A DNA stretch of 64,000 nucleotides, taken from Namhaeicola litoreus. Lineage in GTDB: Bacteria > Bacteroidota > Bacteroidia > Flavobacteriales > Flavobacteriaceae. Of this stretch, positions 18,417 through 27,328 are shown one piece after another. The stretch covers positions 62,001 to 126,000 of the forward strand of contig NZ_JBHTMY010000004.1 in assembly GCF_042679565.1 (NCBI RefSeq), in the 5' to 3' direction. Numbering within the stretch: position 1 is the stretch's first letter; the number at the start of each line of letters is the position of its first letter. Below the pieces are notes generated by a model. That model was given only the letters and a program-made list of their open reading frames with translations. It did no database searches and had not been told where the DNA came from. The translations under genes were made by a program, and so were the position numbers.

Positions 18417-20513
18417 ATGGCAAAAGATTTAAAATATACAAGAAATATTGGTATTGCAGCGCATATTGATGCCGGTAAAACTACCGTTACAGAGCGTATT
18501 TTATATTATACTGGTGTTTCGCATAAGATAGGTGAGGTTCACGACGGTGCGGCTACCATGGATTGGATGGAGCAGGAGCAGGAAAGAGGAATTACAATTA
18601 CCTCTGCTGCAACACATTGTGAGTGGAAATATAACGATGAGAATTATGTTGTAAATATCATCGATACCCCTGGTCACGTTGATTTTACCGTTGAGGTAGA
18701 GCGTTCGTTAAGGGTTTTAGATGGTATGGTAGCTTTGTTTAGTGCTGTGGATGGGGTTGAGCCTCAATCAGAAACAGTATGGAGACAAGCCGATAAATAT
18801 AAAGTGCCAAGAATTGGTTTTGTAAATAAAATGGACCGTCAAGGTTCTGATTTCTATAATGTTTGTACGCAAATCAGAGAAATGTTGGGAGGAAATCCTG
18901 TTCCATTACAAGTGCCAATCGGAGATGAAATTGATTTTAAAGGAGTTGTTGACTTGATTTCTAACAGAGCAATTGTATGGAATGAAGAAGACAAAGGAAT
19001 GACTTATGAAGTAATCGAAATTCCTGCAGAATTAAAAGAGGAGGTTTCTCAGAAAAGAGCTGAATTAGTTGAAGCCGTGGCTGAATACGATGAAGCTTTA
19101 TTAGAGAAATTCTTTGAAGATGAAGATTCAATTACTGAGGGAGAGATTATTGCTGCTTTGAGAAAGGCGACAATTGACATGTCGATTATTCCAATGTTCT
19201 GTGGTTCTGCCTTCAAGAACAAGGGTGTTCAAGCCATGTTAGATGGTGTGATGAGATTCTTGCCTTCACCATTGGATATTGAAGCGATCGTTGGAGTGAA
19301 TCCTGATACAGAGTTAGAAGAGAAGAGAAAGCCTAGCGCTTCTGAACCTTTTTCTAGTTTAGCTTTTAAAATTGCCACAGATCCTTTTGTAGGAAGATTG
19401 GCTTTCTTTAGAGTATATTCAGGGCAGTTAGATTCAGGTTCTTATGTGTTGAACACACGTTCAGGAAATAAGGAAAGAATTTCTCGAATCTATCAAATGC
19501 ACGCTAACAAACAACAGCCGATTGATAGAATTTCAGCAGGTGATATTGGAGCTGCCGTAGGTTTTAAAGATATTAAAACAGGAGATACGCTTTGTGATTT
19601 AAACAAACCTATTGTACTTGAATCAATGTCTTTCCCTGAGCCGGTTATCGGTATTGCCGTTGAGCCTAAGACGAAAGCAGATGTTGATAAATTGGGTATG
19701 GGCTTGGCTAAGTTGGCTGAAGAAGATCCGACTTTTGTGGTGAAGACTGATGAGGCGAGTGGTCAAACAGTAATTTCAGGAATGGGTGAATTACACTTAG
19801 AAATTCTTGTTGATCGTTTGAAGAGAGAGTTTAAGGTAGAAGTGAATCAAGGTCAACCTCAGGTTGAGTACAAAGAGGCACTTACGAGAAATGCAAATCA
19901 TAGAGAAGTTTATAAGAAACAATCAGGTGGTCGAGGTAAATTTGGAGACGTGGTGTTTGAAATGGGTCCTGCAGATGCAGACTTTAAAGGTCCAGGTTTA
20001 CAATTTATCAATGAGATCAAAGGTGGAAATATTCCTAGAGAATTTGTACCTGCCATTGAGAAAGGTTTTAAAGCGGCCATGAAAAATGGTCCTTTAGCGG
20101 GTTACGAAATGGACTCTATGAAAGTGAGAATTATCGATGGTTCTTATCACCCTGTTGATTCTGATGCATTATCTTTTGAATTGGCTGCTAAATTAGGATA
20201 CAAAGCTGCGGCAAAGGCGGCAGGAGCAGTGATCCTTGAGCCAATCATGAAACTTGAGGTGGTTACACCCGAAGAAAACATGGGAGATATCGTAGGTGAT
20301 TTGAACAGGAGAAGAGGACAAGTAAACTCAATGGATGATAGAGCCGGGGCAAAAGTAATCAAAGCTTTGGTACCTCTTTCAGAAATGTTTGGATACGTAA
20401 CTACTTTGAGAACATTATCATCAGGTAGAGCAACATCGTCTATGGAATTCGCACATTATGCAGAAACTCCATCGAATGTGTCAGAGGAAGTGATTAAAAA
20501 AGCAATAGGGTAA
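18417..20513 (+). CDS. fusA: Translation elongation factor G
   Basis: EF-G is the GTPase that drives tRNA-mRNA translocation. The 698-residue chain shows the P-loop AHIDAGKTT (15-23), the switch I region ending RGITI, DTPGH (83-87) and NKMD (137-140). Domains II-V follow, including the domain IV segment SGGRGKFGDVVFEMGP. tuf is not downstream, unlike in enterobacteria, and rpsJ follows after 19 bp. All key residues are present, so this is the housekeeping copy rather than a FusB-like or tetracycline-protection homologue. Confidence 0.98.
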   Translation: MAKDLKYTRNIGIAAHIDAGKTTVTERILYYTGVSHKIGEVHDGAATMDWMEQEQERGITITSAATHCEWKYNDENYVVNIIDTPGHVDFTVEVERSLRVLDGMVALFSAVDGVEPQSETVWRQADKYKVPRIGFVNKMDRQGSDFYNVCTQIREMLGGNPVPLQVPIGDEIDFKGVVDLISNRAIVWNEEDKGMTYEVIEIPAELKEEVSQKRAELVEAVAEYDEALLEKFFEDEDSITEGEIIAALRKATIDMSIIPMFCGSAFKNKGVQAMLDGVMRFLPSPLDIEAIVGVNPDTELEEKRKPSASEPFSSLAFKIATDPFVGRLAFFRVYSGQLDSGSYVLNTRSGNKERISRIYQMHANKQQPIDRISAGDIGAAVGFKDIKTGDTLCDLNKPIVLESMSFPEPVIGIAVEPKTKADVDKLGMGLAKLAEEDPTFVVKTDEASGQTVISGMGELHLEILVDRLKREFKVEVNQGQPQVEYKEALTRNANHREVYKKQSGGRGKFGDVVFEMGPADADFKGPGLQFINEIKGGNIPREFVPAIEKGFKAAMKNGPLAGYEMDSMKVRIIDGSYHPVDSDALSFELAAKLGYKAAAKAAGAVILEPIMKLEVVTPEENMGDIVGDLNRRRGQVNSMDDRAGAKVIKALVPLSEMFGYVTTLRTLSSGRATSSMEFAHYAETPSNVSEEVIKKAIG

Positions 20514-20532
20514 TTCCTTAATTATTTAAGCG

Positions 20533-20838
20533 ATGAGTCAAAAAATTAGAATAAAATTAAAATCTTACGACCATAACTTGGTAGATAAGTCGGCTGATAA
20601 AATTGTTAAGACTGTAAAAAATACAGGAGCTGTAATCAATGGTCCAATTCCATTGCCTACAAACAAAAAGATCTTCACAGTATTGAGATCTCCTCACGTA
20701 AACAAGAAGTCTAGAGAGCAGTTTGAATTAAATGCACACAAGCGTATTTTAGATATCTACAGTTCATCTTCAAAAACAATTGATGCGTTGATGAAGTTGG
20801 AGTTGCCAAGTGGTGTTGAAGTAGAGATCAAAGTATAG
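20533..20838 (+). CDS. rpsJ: 30S ribosomal protein S10
   Basis: S10 (101 residues) is a 30S head protein; in E. coli it (NusE) also takes part in transcription antitermination. It opens with SQKIRIKLKSYDH and contains GPIPLPTNKKIFTVLRSPHV, the family hallmark. Unlike most of the array, it is followed by a 162-bp structured gap before rplC. Confidence 0.98.
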   Translation: MSQKIRIKLKSYDHNLVDKSADKIVKTVKNTGAVINGPIPLPTNKKIFTVLRSPHVNKKSREQFELNAHKRILDIYSSSSKTIDALMKLELPSGVEVEIKV

Positions 20839-20842
20839 TTAG

Positions 20843-20967
20843 ATTCCAGAGTCGTCTGGAATAGCTAAGCGTCGAAAATGAATTTTTCGATGACATGTCC
20901 CGAGTATTAGGCGAGGGAAAAACGGTAAAAATACATCAGGGTTGAAGTATTTTAACCCTGTTTTTTT
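20843..20967 (+). ncRNA. Structured leader ahead of rplC ending in a terminator-like hairpin (candidate r-protein attenuator)
   Basis: Three hairpins follow one another. ATTCCAGA-GTCG-TCTGGAAT is at 20843-20862. A 9-bp stem around TCGAAAA/TTTTCGA is at 20870-20892. CAGGGTT-10 nt-AACCCTG followed by seven T is at 20937-20967 and looks like an intrinsic terminator. Because essential genes follow without a clear new promoter, it would have to be leaky or regulated. Autoregulation by L4 or L3 is inferred from the E. coli S10 operon, where L4 controls a leader terminator. Confidence 0.5.
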
Positions 20968-21000
20968 AAATAGAATGTTTAATAATTTATTAATGTAATT

Positions 21001-21618
21001 ATGTCTGGGTTAATAGGTAGAAAAGTTGGAATGACCAGTATTTACGATGAAAATGGAAAGAATATTCCATGTACAGTAATACAGGCCGGTCCATGTGTAG
21101 TTACCCAAGTCAGAACCAAAGAGGTTGACGGGTATGAAGCGTTGCAACTTGGTTTCGATGACAAAGCAGAAAAGCACTCGACTAAAGCGGCCAATGGTCA
21201 CTTTAAAAAGGCGGGAACTTCTTCTAAAAAGCGTGTTGTTGAATTCAAGTATTTTGAAGAAAAGTACAATTTAGGTGATGAACTCACTGTAGAACTTTTT
21301 GAAGAAGGCGAATTTGTTGATGTAAGCGGTACATCAAAAGGAAAAGGATTTAACGGTGTTGTAAAAAGACATGGGTTTGGTGGTGTAGGCCAAGCAACTC
21401 ACGGTCAGCACAACCGTTTAAGAGCTCCTGGTTCTATTGGTGCTGCTTCTTATCCTGCTCGAGTTTTCAAAGGAATGAAGATGGCAGGTAGATTAGGTGG
21501 AGACAAGGTAAAAGTTCAAAACCTAAGGGTGTTAAAGGTGGTGAAGGATAAAAATCTTTTAGTAGTAAAAGGTGCAGTTCCTGGTCATAAGAATTCATAT
21601 TTAATTATTGAGAAATAA
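21001..21618 (+). CDS. rplC: 50S ribosomal protein L3
   Basis: L3 (205 residues) is an early-assembling 50S protein whose loop reaches the peptidyl-transferase centre. It starts SGLIGRKVGMTSIYDENG and contains KGKGFNGVVKRHGF and GSIGAASYPARVFKG, the family signature. The last base of its stop codon is the first base of the rplD start, so the two are probably translationally coupled. Confidence 0.98.
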   Translation: MSGLIGRKVGMTSIYDENGKNIPCTVIQAGPCVVTQVRTKEVDGYEALQLGFDDKAEKHSTKAANGHFKKAGTSSKKRVVEFKYFEEKYNLGDELTVELFEEGEFVDVSGTSKGKGFNGVVKRHGFGGVGQATHGQHNRLRAPGSIGAASYPARVFKGMKMAGRLGGDKVKVQNLRVLKVVKDKNLLVVKGAVPGHKNSYLIIEK

Positions 21619-22247
21619 TGAAAGTAGCGGTAGTAGATATCAACGGGAAAAATACTGGAAGAAGCGTTGAGCTTTCAGATGCTATATTTGGTATAGAGCC
21701 AAATAAACACGCTATATATTTGGATGTTAAGCAATATTTGGCTAACAAACGTCAAGGAACTCATAAATCTAAAGAGAGAGCGGAAATTTCTGGAAGTACC
21801 AGAAAGATCAAGAAACAAAAAGGTACAGGAACTGCGAGAGCGGGAAGTATCAAATCTCCTGTTTTTAGAGGTGGAGGTAGAGTTTTTGGTCCAAGACCAA
21901 GAAACTATTCATTCAAATTGAACAAGAGTTTGAAAAGATTGGCTCGTCAATCAGCACTTTCTTTGAAGGCAAAAGAAGAAAATATTGTGGTTGTAGAGAA
22001 CTTTGATTTCGAGGCGCCAAAGACTAAATCTTTTGTTAATGTGTTGAAATCATTGGGAATAGAGAACAAAAAATCTCTATTTGTGTTGGATGAGTCAAAT
22101 AAAAACGTATATTTGTCATCGCGAAATTTGAAAGGTGTAAATATCGTAAACGGCTCAAAAATAGCAACTTACGAAGTTTTGAATGCAAATAAAGTTGTAC
22201 TTTCAGAAAGTTGTTTAGAAGAAATTGAATCAAATTTTAGTAAGTAA
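21618..22247 (+). CDS. rplD: 50S ribosomal protein L4
   Basis: L4 (209 residues) binds 23S rRNA domain I and lines the peptide exit tunnel. The tunnel loop is visible as KKQKGTGTARAGSIKSP, followed by the GGGRVFGPRPRNY segment. In E. coli L4 represses the S10 operon; the structured gap upstream of rplC is a possible target here. Its start overlaps the rplC stop by one base. Confidence 0.97.
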   Translation: MKVAVVDINGKNTGRSVELSDAIFGIEPNKHAIYLDVKQYLANKRQGTHKSKERAEISGSTRKIKKQKGTGTARAGSIKSPVFRGGGRVFGPRPRNYSFKLNKSLKRLARQSALSLKAKEENIVVVENFDFEAPKTKSFVNVLKSLGIENKKSLFVLDESNKNVYLSSRNLKGVNIVNGSKIATYEVLNANKVVLSESCLEEIESNFSK

Positions 22248-22252
22248 TAGTT

Positions 22253-22543
22253 ATGAGTATTTTAATAAAACCTATTATTACGGAAAAGGCTACAGACCTC
22301 AGTGAGTTGAGAAACTGTTATTCATTTGTGGTGAATAAGCAAGCCAATAAAATTGAAATCAAGAACGCTGTTGAAAGTGCATATGGTGTGTCGGTAAATA
22401 GTGTAAGAACAGTTAATTATCCTGTAAAGCGCAATACAAAGTACACTAAACAAGGTTTAGTGACCGGTATGAAAGGAGCTTATAAGAAAGCCATGGTACA
22501 ATTGGCTGAAGGAGAAAATATTGATTTTTATAGCAATATCTAA
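22253..22543 (+). CDS. rplW: 50S ribosomal protein L23
   Basis: L23 (96 residues) lies at the tunnel exit and docks trigger factor and SRP. It opens SILIKPIITEKATDL and includes NKIEIKNAVESAYGVSVNSV, both conserved. It follows rplD after 5 bp and precedes rplB by 9 bp. Confidence 0.97.
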   Translation: MSILIKPIITEKATDLSELRNCYSFVVNKQANKIEIKNAVESAYGVSVNSVRTVNYPVKRNTKYTKQGLVTGMKGAYKKAMVQLAEGENIDFYSNI

Positions 22544-22552
22544 GATAAAGAG

Positions 22553-23377
22553 ATGGCATTAAGAAAATTAAATCCAATAACCCCGGGACAACGTTTTAGA
22601 GTTGTTACTGATTTTGATGTGGTTACAACTTCAAAACCTGAAAAGAGTTTGTTGGCATCAAAAACCAGATCCGGAGGTAGAAATAACGATGGAAAGATGA
22701 CCATGCGCTATTTAGGTGGCGGTCACAAAAAGAAATACCGTATTATCGATTTTAAGAGAAATAAGGATGGAGTTCCTGCTACTGTTAAAACGATAGAATA
22801 CGATCCAAACAGATCTGCTTATATCGCATTGTTGAATTATGCAGATGGTGAAAAGAGATATATCGTAGCACAGAATGGTCTTAAAGTTGGACAGGTAATT
22901 GTATCCGGAGAAAAAGTAGCTCCCGAAGTTGGAAACTCACTTTATTTAAGTGATATTCCTTTGGGAACAGTGATTTCTTGCATCGAGCTACATCCTGGGC
23001 AAGGAGCTGTTTTAGCGAGAAGTGCCGGAACATTTGCTCAATTGATGGCGAGAGAAGGAAAATATGCTACGGTAAAATTACCTTCAGGTGAGGTTCGTTT
23101 TATATTATTGACTTGTAAAGCGACTGTAGGCGTTGTATCCAATTCTGACCACCAATTGGTTGTATCTGGTAAAGCTGGTAGAAGCAGATGGTTAGGAAGA
23201 AGACCAAGAACACGTCCGGTTGTAATGAACCCTGTCGATCACCCAATGGGTGGTGGTGAAGGTAGAGCTACCGGAGGACATCCACGATCTAGAAATGGTA
23301 TTCCTGCGAAAGGATTCAAAACAAGATCTAAAACAAAAGCGAGTAATAAACACATTATTGTGCGTAGAAAAAAATAA
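22553..23377 (+). CDS. rplB: 50S ribosomal protein L2
   Basis: L2 (274 residues) is needed for subunit association and peptidyl-transferase activity. The C-terminal MNPVDHPMGGGEGRA block includes the conserved His near the catalytic centre, and GGGHKKKYR is seen in the N-terminal part. The length is normal. Confidence 0.98.
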   Translation: MALRKLNPITPGQRFRVVTDFDVVTTSKPEKSLLASKTRSGGRNNDGKMTMRYLGGGHKKKYRIIDFKRNKDGVPATVKTIEYDPNRSAYIALLNYADGEKRYIVAQNGLKVGQVIVSGEKVAPEVGNSLYLSDIPLGTVISCIELHPGQGAVLARSAGTFAQLMAREGKYATVKLPSGEVRFILLTCKATVGVVSNSDHQLVVSGKAGRSRWLGRRPRTRPVVMNPVDHPMGGGEGRATGGHPRSRNGIPAKGFKTRSKTKASNKHIIVRRKK

Positions 23378-23386
23378 GAATTGATT

Positions 23387-23665
23387 ATGGCACGTTCGTT
23401 AAAAAAAGGACCCTTTGTTCATTTTAAACTTGATAGAAAGGTTCAAAAAAATATAGATTCCGGCAATAAATCAGTAATAAAAACCTGGTCTAGAGCCTCT
23501 ATGATTACTCCGGATTTTGTAGGTCAAACAATTGGTGTACACAACGGAAGACAATTTGTACCTGTGTATGTTACTGAAAATATGGTAGGACATAAATTGG
23601 GAGAATTTTCACCAACACGTACTTTTAGAGGTCATGCTGGTGCTAAAAATAAAGGTAAAAAATAG
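23387..23665 (+). CDS. rpsS: 30S ribosomal protein S19
   Basis: S19 (92 residues) contacts S13 in the 30S head. It begins MARSLKKGPFVHFKL. A TTG six bases upstream (23381) is also in frame, but the ATG at 23387 gives the conserved N-terminus. HNGRQFVPVYVTENMVGHKL is the family signature. Confidence 0.97.
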   Translation: MARSLKKGPFVHFKLDRKVQKNIDSGNKSVIKTWSRASMITPDFVGQTIGVHNGRQFVPVYVTENMVGHKLGEFSPTRTFRGHAGAKNKGKK

Positions 23666-23670
23666 GAGTT

Positions 23671-24075
23671 ATGGGAGTTCGTAAAAACATGAGAGCACAG
23701 CAATTAAAAGAGGCTCGTAAGGAAACTTATGTAGCTAAACTTAAAGGTTGTCCTTCTTCACCAAGAAAAATGCGATTAGTTGCAGATTTGGTCAGAGGAG
23801 TTGAAGTAGAAAAAGCTTTGGCAATATTAAAGTATAACCCGAAGCACTCTTCTATAAACCTAGAAAAATTGATGTTATCTGCGATTGCCAACTGGCAAGC
23901 AAAAAATGAGGATGCAAATATCGAGGATGCAGGATTGTATGTAAAAGAGATCTATGTAGACAGCGCATCTGTTCTTAAGAGATTGAGAACAGCCCCTCAA
24001 GGTAGAGCACATCGTATTAGAAAACGTTCAAATCATGTAACGTTGGTATTAGGAACAAATAATTTAAGCAATTAA
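23671..24075 (+). CDS. rplV: 50S ribosomal protein L22
   Basis: L22 (134 residues) spans from the ribosome surface to the exit tunnel. CPSSPRKMRLVADLVRG is in the N-terminal half. The C-terminal LRTAPQGRAHRIRKRSNHV forms the tunnel hairpin, where macrolide-resistance changes occur in other species; no duplication or deletion is visible. Confidence 0.97.
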   Translation: MGVRKNMRAQQLKEARKETYVAKLKGCPSSPRKMRLVADLVRGVEVEKALAILKYNPKHSSINLEKLMLSAIANWQAKNEDANIEDAGLYVKEIYVDSASVLKRLRTAPQGRAHRIRKRSNHVTLVLGTNNLSN

Positions 24076-24083
24076 GGAATAGC

Positions 24084-24788
24084 ATGGGACAAAAAACTAA
24101 TCCAATAGGAAATCGTTTAGGTATTATCAGAGGATGGGAATCTAACTGGTACGGCGGAAATGACTACGGCGATAAAATTGCTGAGGATGACAAGATCAGA
24201 AAGTATGTTCATGCTAGATTGAGTAAAGCAAGTGTATCTCGAATCATCATTGAGAGAACTCTTAAACTTGTAACCGTTACTATCACTACTGCAAGACCTG
24301 GTATTATTATCGGGAAAGGCGGTCAGGAGGTAGACAAGTTAAAAGAAGAGCTCAAAAAGATCACCGGGAAAGAAATACAGATCAATATTTTTGAAATCAA
24401 AAGACCTGAGCTTGACGCTAAATTGGTTGCAGCGAGTATCGCCAGACAAATTGAAAGCAGAATCTCTTATAAGAGAGCGATCAAAATGGCCATCTCTACA
24501 ACAATGCGTATGAATGCCGAGGGTATTAAAGTTCAGATCTCAGGAAGATTGAACGGAGCTGAAATGGCGCGTTCAGAATCTTTTAAAGAAGGTAGAATTC
24601 CTCTTTCTACTTTTAGAGCTGATATTGATTATGCACTTGATGAAGCCGATACTACCTATGGTAAATTAGGTATTAAGGTTTGGATTATGAAGGGTGAGGT
24701 TTATGGAAAAAGAGAATTATCTCCTTTGGTAGGTATGTCTAAAAAAGGCAAAGCAAACGAAGGAAGAAATAAACCTCGTAAAAAATAA
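24084..24788 (+). CDS. rpsC: 30S ribosomal protein S3
   Basis: S3 (234 residues) is part of the mRNA entry tunnel. It starts GQKTNPIGNRLGIIRGWES. The KH domain shows ARPGIIIGKGGQEVDKL, and the C-terminal domain GRIPLSTFRADIDYA is followed by a basic tail. Confidence 0.98.
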   Translation: MGQKTNPIGNRLGIIRGWESNWYGGNDYGDKIAEDDKIRKYVHARLSKASVSRIIIERTLKLVTVTITTARPGIIIGKGGQEVDKLKEELKKITGKEIQINIFEIKRPELDAKLVAASIARQIESRISYKRAIKMAISTTMRMNAEGIKVQISGRLNGAEMARSESFKEGRIPLSTFRADIDYALDEADTTYGKLGIKVWIMKGEVYGKRELSPLVGMSKKGKANEGRNKPRKK

Positions 24789-24806
24789 TTTTTTAAATAA
24801 TAAAAA

Positions 24807-25235
24807 ATGTTACAGCCTAAGAGAGTTAAATTTCGTAAAGTTCAGAAAGGTAAAGGAAGCCTTAAAGGTATTTCTCAAAGAGGACACCAACTTTCTAATG
24901 GAGTTTTTGGAATAAAATCATTAGAACAAGATCTTCTTACCTCAAGACAAATCGAAGCGGCGCGTATTGCTGCAACTCGTTATATGAAACGTCAAGGGAG
25001 TTTATGGATTAAAATTTTCCCGGATAAACCGATTACCAAGAAGCCATTAGAAGTTCGTATGGGTAAAGGTAAAGGAGCACCGGAATATTTTGTGGCAGTG
25101 GTAAAACCTGGTAGAATTATGTTTGAAGTAGGTGGAGTGCCTATGGATGTAGCAAAAGAAGCTCTACGTTTGGCCGCTCAAAAATTACCTGTAAAAACAA
25201 AATTTGTTGTTGCGCGTAATTACGAAAACGCATAA
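24807..25235 (+). CDS. rplP: 50S ribosomal protein L16
   Basis: L16 (142 residues) organises the A-site region of the 50S subunit. It begins MLQPKRVKFRKVQKGKGSL and contains RMGKGKGAPEYFVAVVKPGR, a conserved block. It follows rpsC by 18 bp and is followed by rpmC. Confidence 0.98.
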   Translation: MLQPKRVKFRKVQKGKGSLKGISQRGHQLSNGVFGIKSLEQDLLTSRQIEAARIAATRYMKRQGSLWIKIFPDKPITKKPLEVRMGKGKGAPEYFVAVVKPGRIMFEVGGVPMDVAKEALRLAAQKLPVKTKFVVARNYENA

Positions 25236-25260
25236 TTAAGAATCTGCAAAAAATTTAACC

Positions 25261-25452
25261 ATGAAACAATCTGAAATTAAAGGATTATCTGTAGAAGATT
25301 TACAAGAGAAATTAGCAGGATTCAAGAAGAATTATACCGACTTGAAATTAGCCCACGGGATTTCACCATTAGAAAATCCAATACAGTTAAGAAAGTTGAG
25401 AAGAACTTGTGCCAGATTGGCTACAGAATTAACAAAAAGAGAATTACAATAA
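25261..25452 (+). CDS. rpmC: 50S ribosomal protein L29
   Basis: L29 (63 residues) is a two-helix protein next to L23 at the tunnel exit. The sequence MKQSEIKGLSVEDLQEKL and the C-terminal QLRKLRRTCARLATEL helix match the family. The length is normal. Confidence 0.95.
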   Translation: MKQSEIKGLSVEDLQEKLAGFKKNYTDLKLAHGISPLENPIQLRKLRRTCARLATELTKRELQ

Positions 25453-25470
25453 TTCTATTTCAATTTAAAG

Positions 25471-25728
25471 ATGGAACAAAGAAATCTTAGAAAAGAAAGA
25501 GTAGGTGTAGTGTCTAGCGCAAAAATGGAGAAAACAGTTGTTGTTTCTGAAGTTAGACGAGTAAAGCACCCTCTTTATGGAAAATTCGTGTTGAATACAA
25601 AAAAGTATTATGTACACGATGAAAAAAATGATTGCAACGAAGGTGATACGGTAAGGATCAGTGAAACTCGTCCGTTGAGCAAAAACAAACGTTGGAGATT
25701 AGTTGAAATTATAGAAAGAGCTAAATAA
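25471..25728 (+). CDS. rpsQ: 30S ribosomal protein S17
   Basis: S17 (85 residues) is an OB-fold protein that binds 16S rRNA early. It shows RKERVGVVSSAKMEKTVVV and the signature GDTVRISETRPLSKNKRW. The rplN start follows 2 bp after the stop codon. Confidence 0.97.
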   Translation: MEQRNLRKERVGVVSSAKMEKTVVVSEVRRVKHPLYGKFVLNTKKYYVHDEKNDCNEGDTVRISETRPLSKNKRWRLVEIIERAK

Positions 25729-25730
25729 CC

Positions 25731-26102
25731 ATGGTACAACAGGAGTCAAGATTAAAAGTAGCTGATAACACCGGAGCAAAAGAAGTATTAGTAATTCGTG
25801 TCCTAGGTGGAACAAATAGACGTTATGCATCTGTTGGAGATAAAATTGTGGTTTCTGTAAAAGAAGCGACACCCAATGGTACAGCGAAAAAAGGTCAGGT
25901 AGCGAAAGCAGTAGTTGTGCGCACCAAAAAAGAAGTAAGACGTAAAGACGGTTCTTACATCAGATTTGATGATAACGCATGTGTATTGTTAGATGCTGCA
26001 GCCAATGAAATGAGAGGGACCCGTGTATTCGGTCCTGTCGCTAGAGAATTACGCGAAAAACAATTCATGAAAATTGTATCACTAGCACCTGAAGTGCTTT
26101 AA
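25731..26102 (+). CDS. rplN: 50S ribosomal protein L14
   Basis: L14 (123 residues) lies at the subunit interface and takes part in bridges to 16S rRNA. VQQESRLKVADNTGAKEVL and the C-terminal FGPVARELREKQFMKIVSL block are typical. Confidence 0.98.
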   Translation: MVQQESRLKVADNTGAKEVLVIRVLGGTNRRYASVGDKIVVSVKEATPNGTAKKGQVAKAVVVRTKKEVRRKDGSYIRFDDNACVLLDAAANEMRGTRVFGPVARELREKQFMKIVSLAPEVL

Positions 26103-26114
26103 AAATAGAAAACT

Positions 26115-26423
26115 ATGGCAAAGCTAAAATTAAAAACCGGAGATACGGTTCAGGTAATTTCTGGTGATCACAAAGGTGAAGAAGGGAAAATTGTCGAGAT
26201 AATTAAAGATAAGAACAGAGCAATTGTCGAAGGCGTTAATTTAGTTTCTAAACACACAAAACCCAGTGCACAAAATCCACAGGGTGGTATCGTAAAAAAA
26301 GAAGCGGCTATTCACATTTCTAATCTTATGTTAGTTGAAAACGGAAAAATTACGAGAGTAGGATTCCGTAAAGATGGAGATAATAAGGTTAGATTCTCTA
26401 AAAAAACGAATGAAGTAATATAG
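26115..26423 (+). CDS. rplX: 50S ribosomal protein L24
   Basis: L24 (102 residues) is an assembly-initiating protein with an N-terminal KOW motif: KTGDTVQVISGDHKGEEGKI. The segment NPQGGIVKKEAAIHISNLML follows as in relatives. rplE starts 2 bp after it. Confidence 0.97.
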   Translation: MAKLKLKTGDTVQVISGDHKGEEGKIVEIIKDKNRAIVEGVNLVSKHTKPSAQNPQGGIVKKEAAIHISNLMLVENGKITRVGFRKDGDNKVRFSKKTNEVI

Positions 26424-26425
26424 TT

Positions 26426-26977
26426 ATGGAATATACACCTAGACTTAAAGAAGAATATCAAAGCAGAATCAAAAATGCTTTGAAAGAAGAATTCGGATAC
26501 GAAAATGTGATGCAAGTTCCGAAATTGGAAAAAATTGTGATCAGTAGAGGAGTTGGTGCAGCCATTGCAGATAAGAAATTAATCGAGCATGCCGCTAACG
26601 AATTAACTGCTATTACAGGTCAGAAAGCAGTAACAACCATTTCAAAAAAGGACGTTGCGTCTTTTAAATTGAGAAAAGGAATGCCGATTGGCGTTAAAGT
26701 AACTTTACGCGCTGATAGAATGTACGAATTTCTCGATAGATTGGTCACTGTAGCGCTTCCACGGGTAAGAGATTTTAAAGGTGTGAAAAGCACAGGATTT
26801 GATGGAAGGGGTAATTATAACTTAGGAGTTACTGAGCAAATTATATTTCCTGAAATCAATATCGATAAGATTTACAGAATTGGAGGTATGGATATCACTT
26901 TTGTGACAACAGCAAATACCGACAAAGAAGCGAAATCATTATTACACGAATTGGGTTTACCATTTAAAAAGAATTAA
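26426..26977 (+). CDS. rplE: 50S ribosomal protein L5
   Basis: L5 (183 residues) binds 5S rRNA in the central protuberance. The block ITGQKAVTTISKKDVASFKL and the later RVRDFKGVKSTGFDGRGNYN identify it. In E. coli the S8 regulatory site overlaps the rplE start; no comparable hairpin was recognised here, but one occurs ahead of rpsH. Confidence 0.98.
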   Translation: MEYTPRLKEEYQSRIKNALKEEFGYENVMQVPKLEKIVISRGVGAAIADKKLIEHAANELTAITGQKAVTTISKKDVASFKLRKGMPIGVKVTLRADRMYEFLDRLVTVALPRVRDFKGVKSTGFDGRGNYNLGVTEQIIFPEINIDKIYRIGGMDITFVTTANTDKEAKSLLHELGLPFKKN

Positions 26978-26980
26978 GAG

Positions 26981-27250
26981 ATGGCAAAAGAATCAATGAA
27001 AGCTCGCGAAGTAAAAAGAGCAAAAACGGTTGCAAAATATGCTGAGAAGAGAAAAGCTTTGAAAGAAGCCGGAGAGTTTGAGCTATTGCAAAAATTACCG
27101 AAAAATGCTTCACCTGTTCGCATGCACAACAGATGTAAATTAACAGGTAGACCAAAAGGTTATATGAGACAGTTTGGTATTTCGCGTGTATTATTCCGTG
27201 AAATGGCTAACAACGGGCTTATTCCTGGTGTTAAAAAAGCGAGTTGGTAA
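26981..27250 (+). CDS. rpsN: 30S ribosomal protein S14, zinc-free form
   Basis: S14 (89 residues) is a 30S head protein. It is the longer type without the CxxC zinc motifs; the only Cys is in HNRCKLTGRPKGYMRQFGIS. That signature and the C-terminal VKKASW are conserved. A 78-bp gap with a hairpin follows before rpsH. Confidence 0.97.
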   Translation: MAKESMKAREVKRAKTVAKYAEKRKALKEAGEFELLQKLPKNASPVRMHNRCKLTGRPKGYMRQFGISRVLFREMANNGLIPGVKKASW

Positions 27251-27270
27251 TTTAGAATTGAATATTAATT

Positions 27271-27309
27271 GGTTTGAAGTTTAAGTCCTAGTACTCGGGC
27301 TTAAAAACC
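27271..27309 (+). promoter_or_regulatory. RNA hairpin ahead of rpsH
   Basis: TTTAAGTCC (27280-27288) pairs with GGGCTTAAA (27297-27305) around an 8-nt loop, and GGTTT (27271) can extend the stem with AACC across a bulge. It lies in one of the few gaps of the spc region, 20 bp before rpsH. An S8-binding regulatory role is only a guess from E. coli, where S8 regulates this operon. Confidence 0.35.
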
Positions 27310-27328
27310 AAAACCGCAAATTTTTTAT

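Noticed and set aside
20937..20967. Simple terminator splitting the ribosomal array into two operons
   Set aside because: No convincing promoter was found between 20968 and 21000; the upstream hairpins fit an attenuator better, though a plain partial terminator is still possible.
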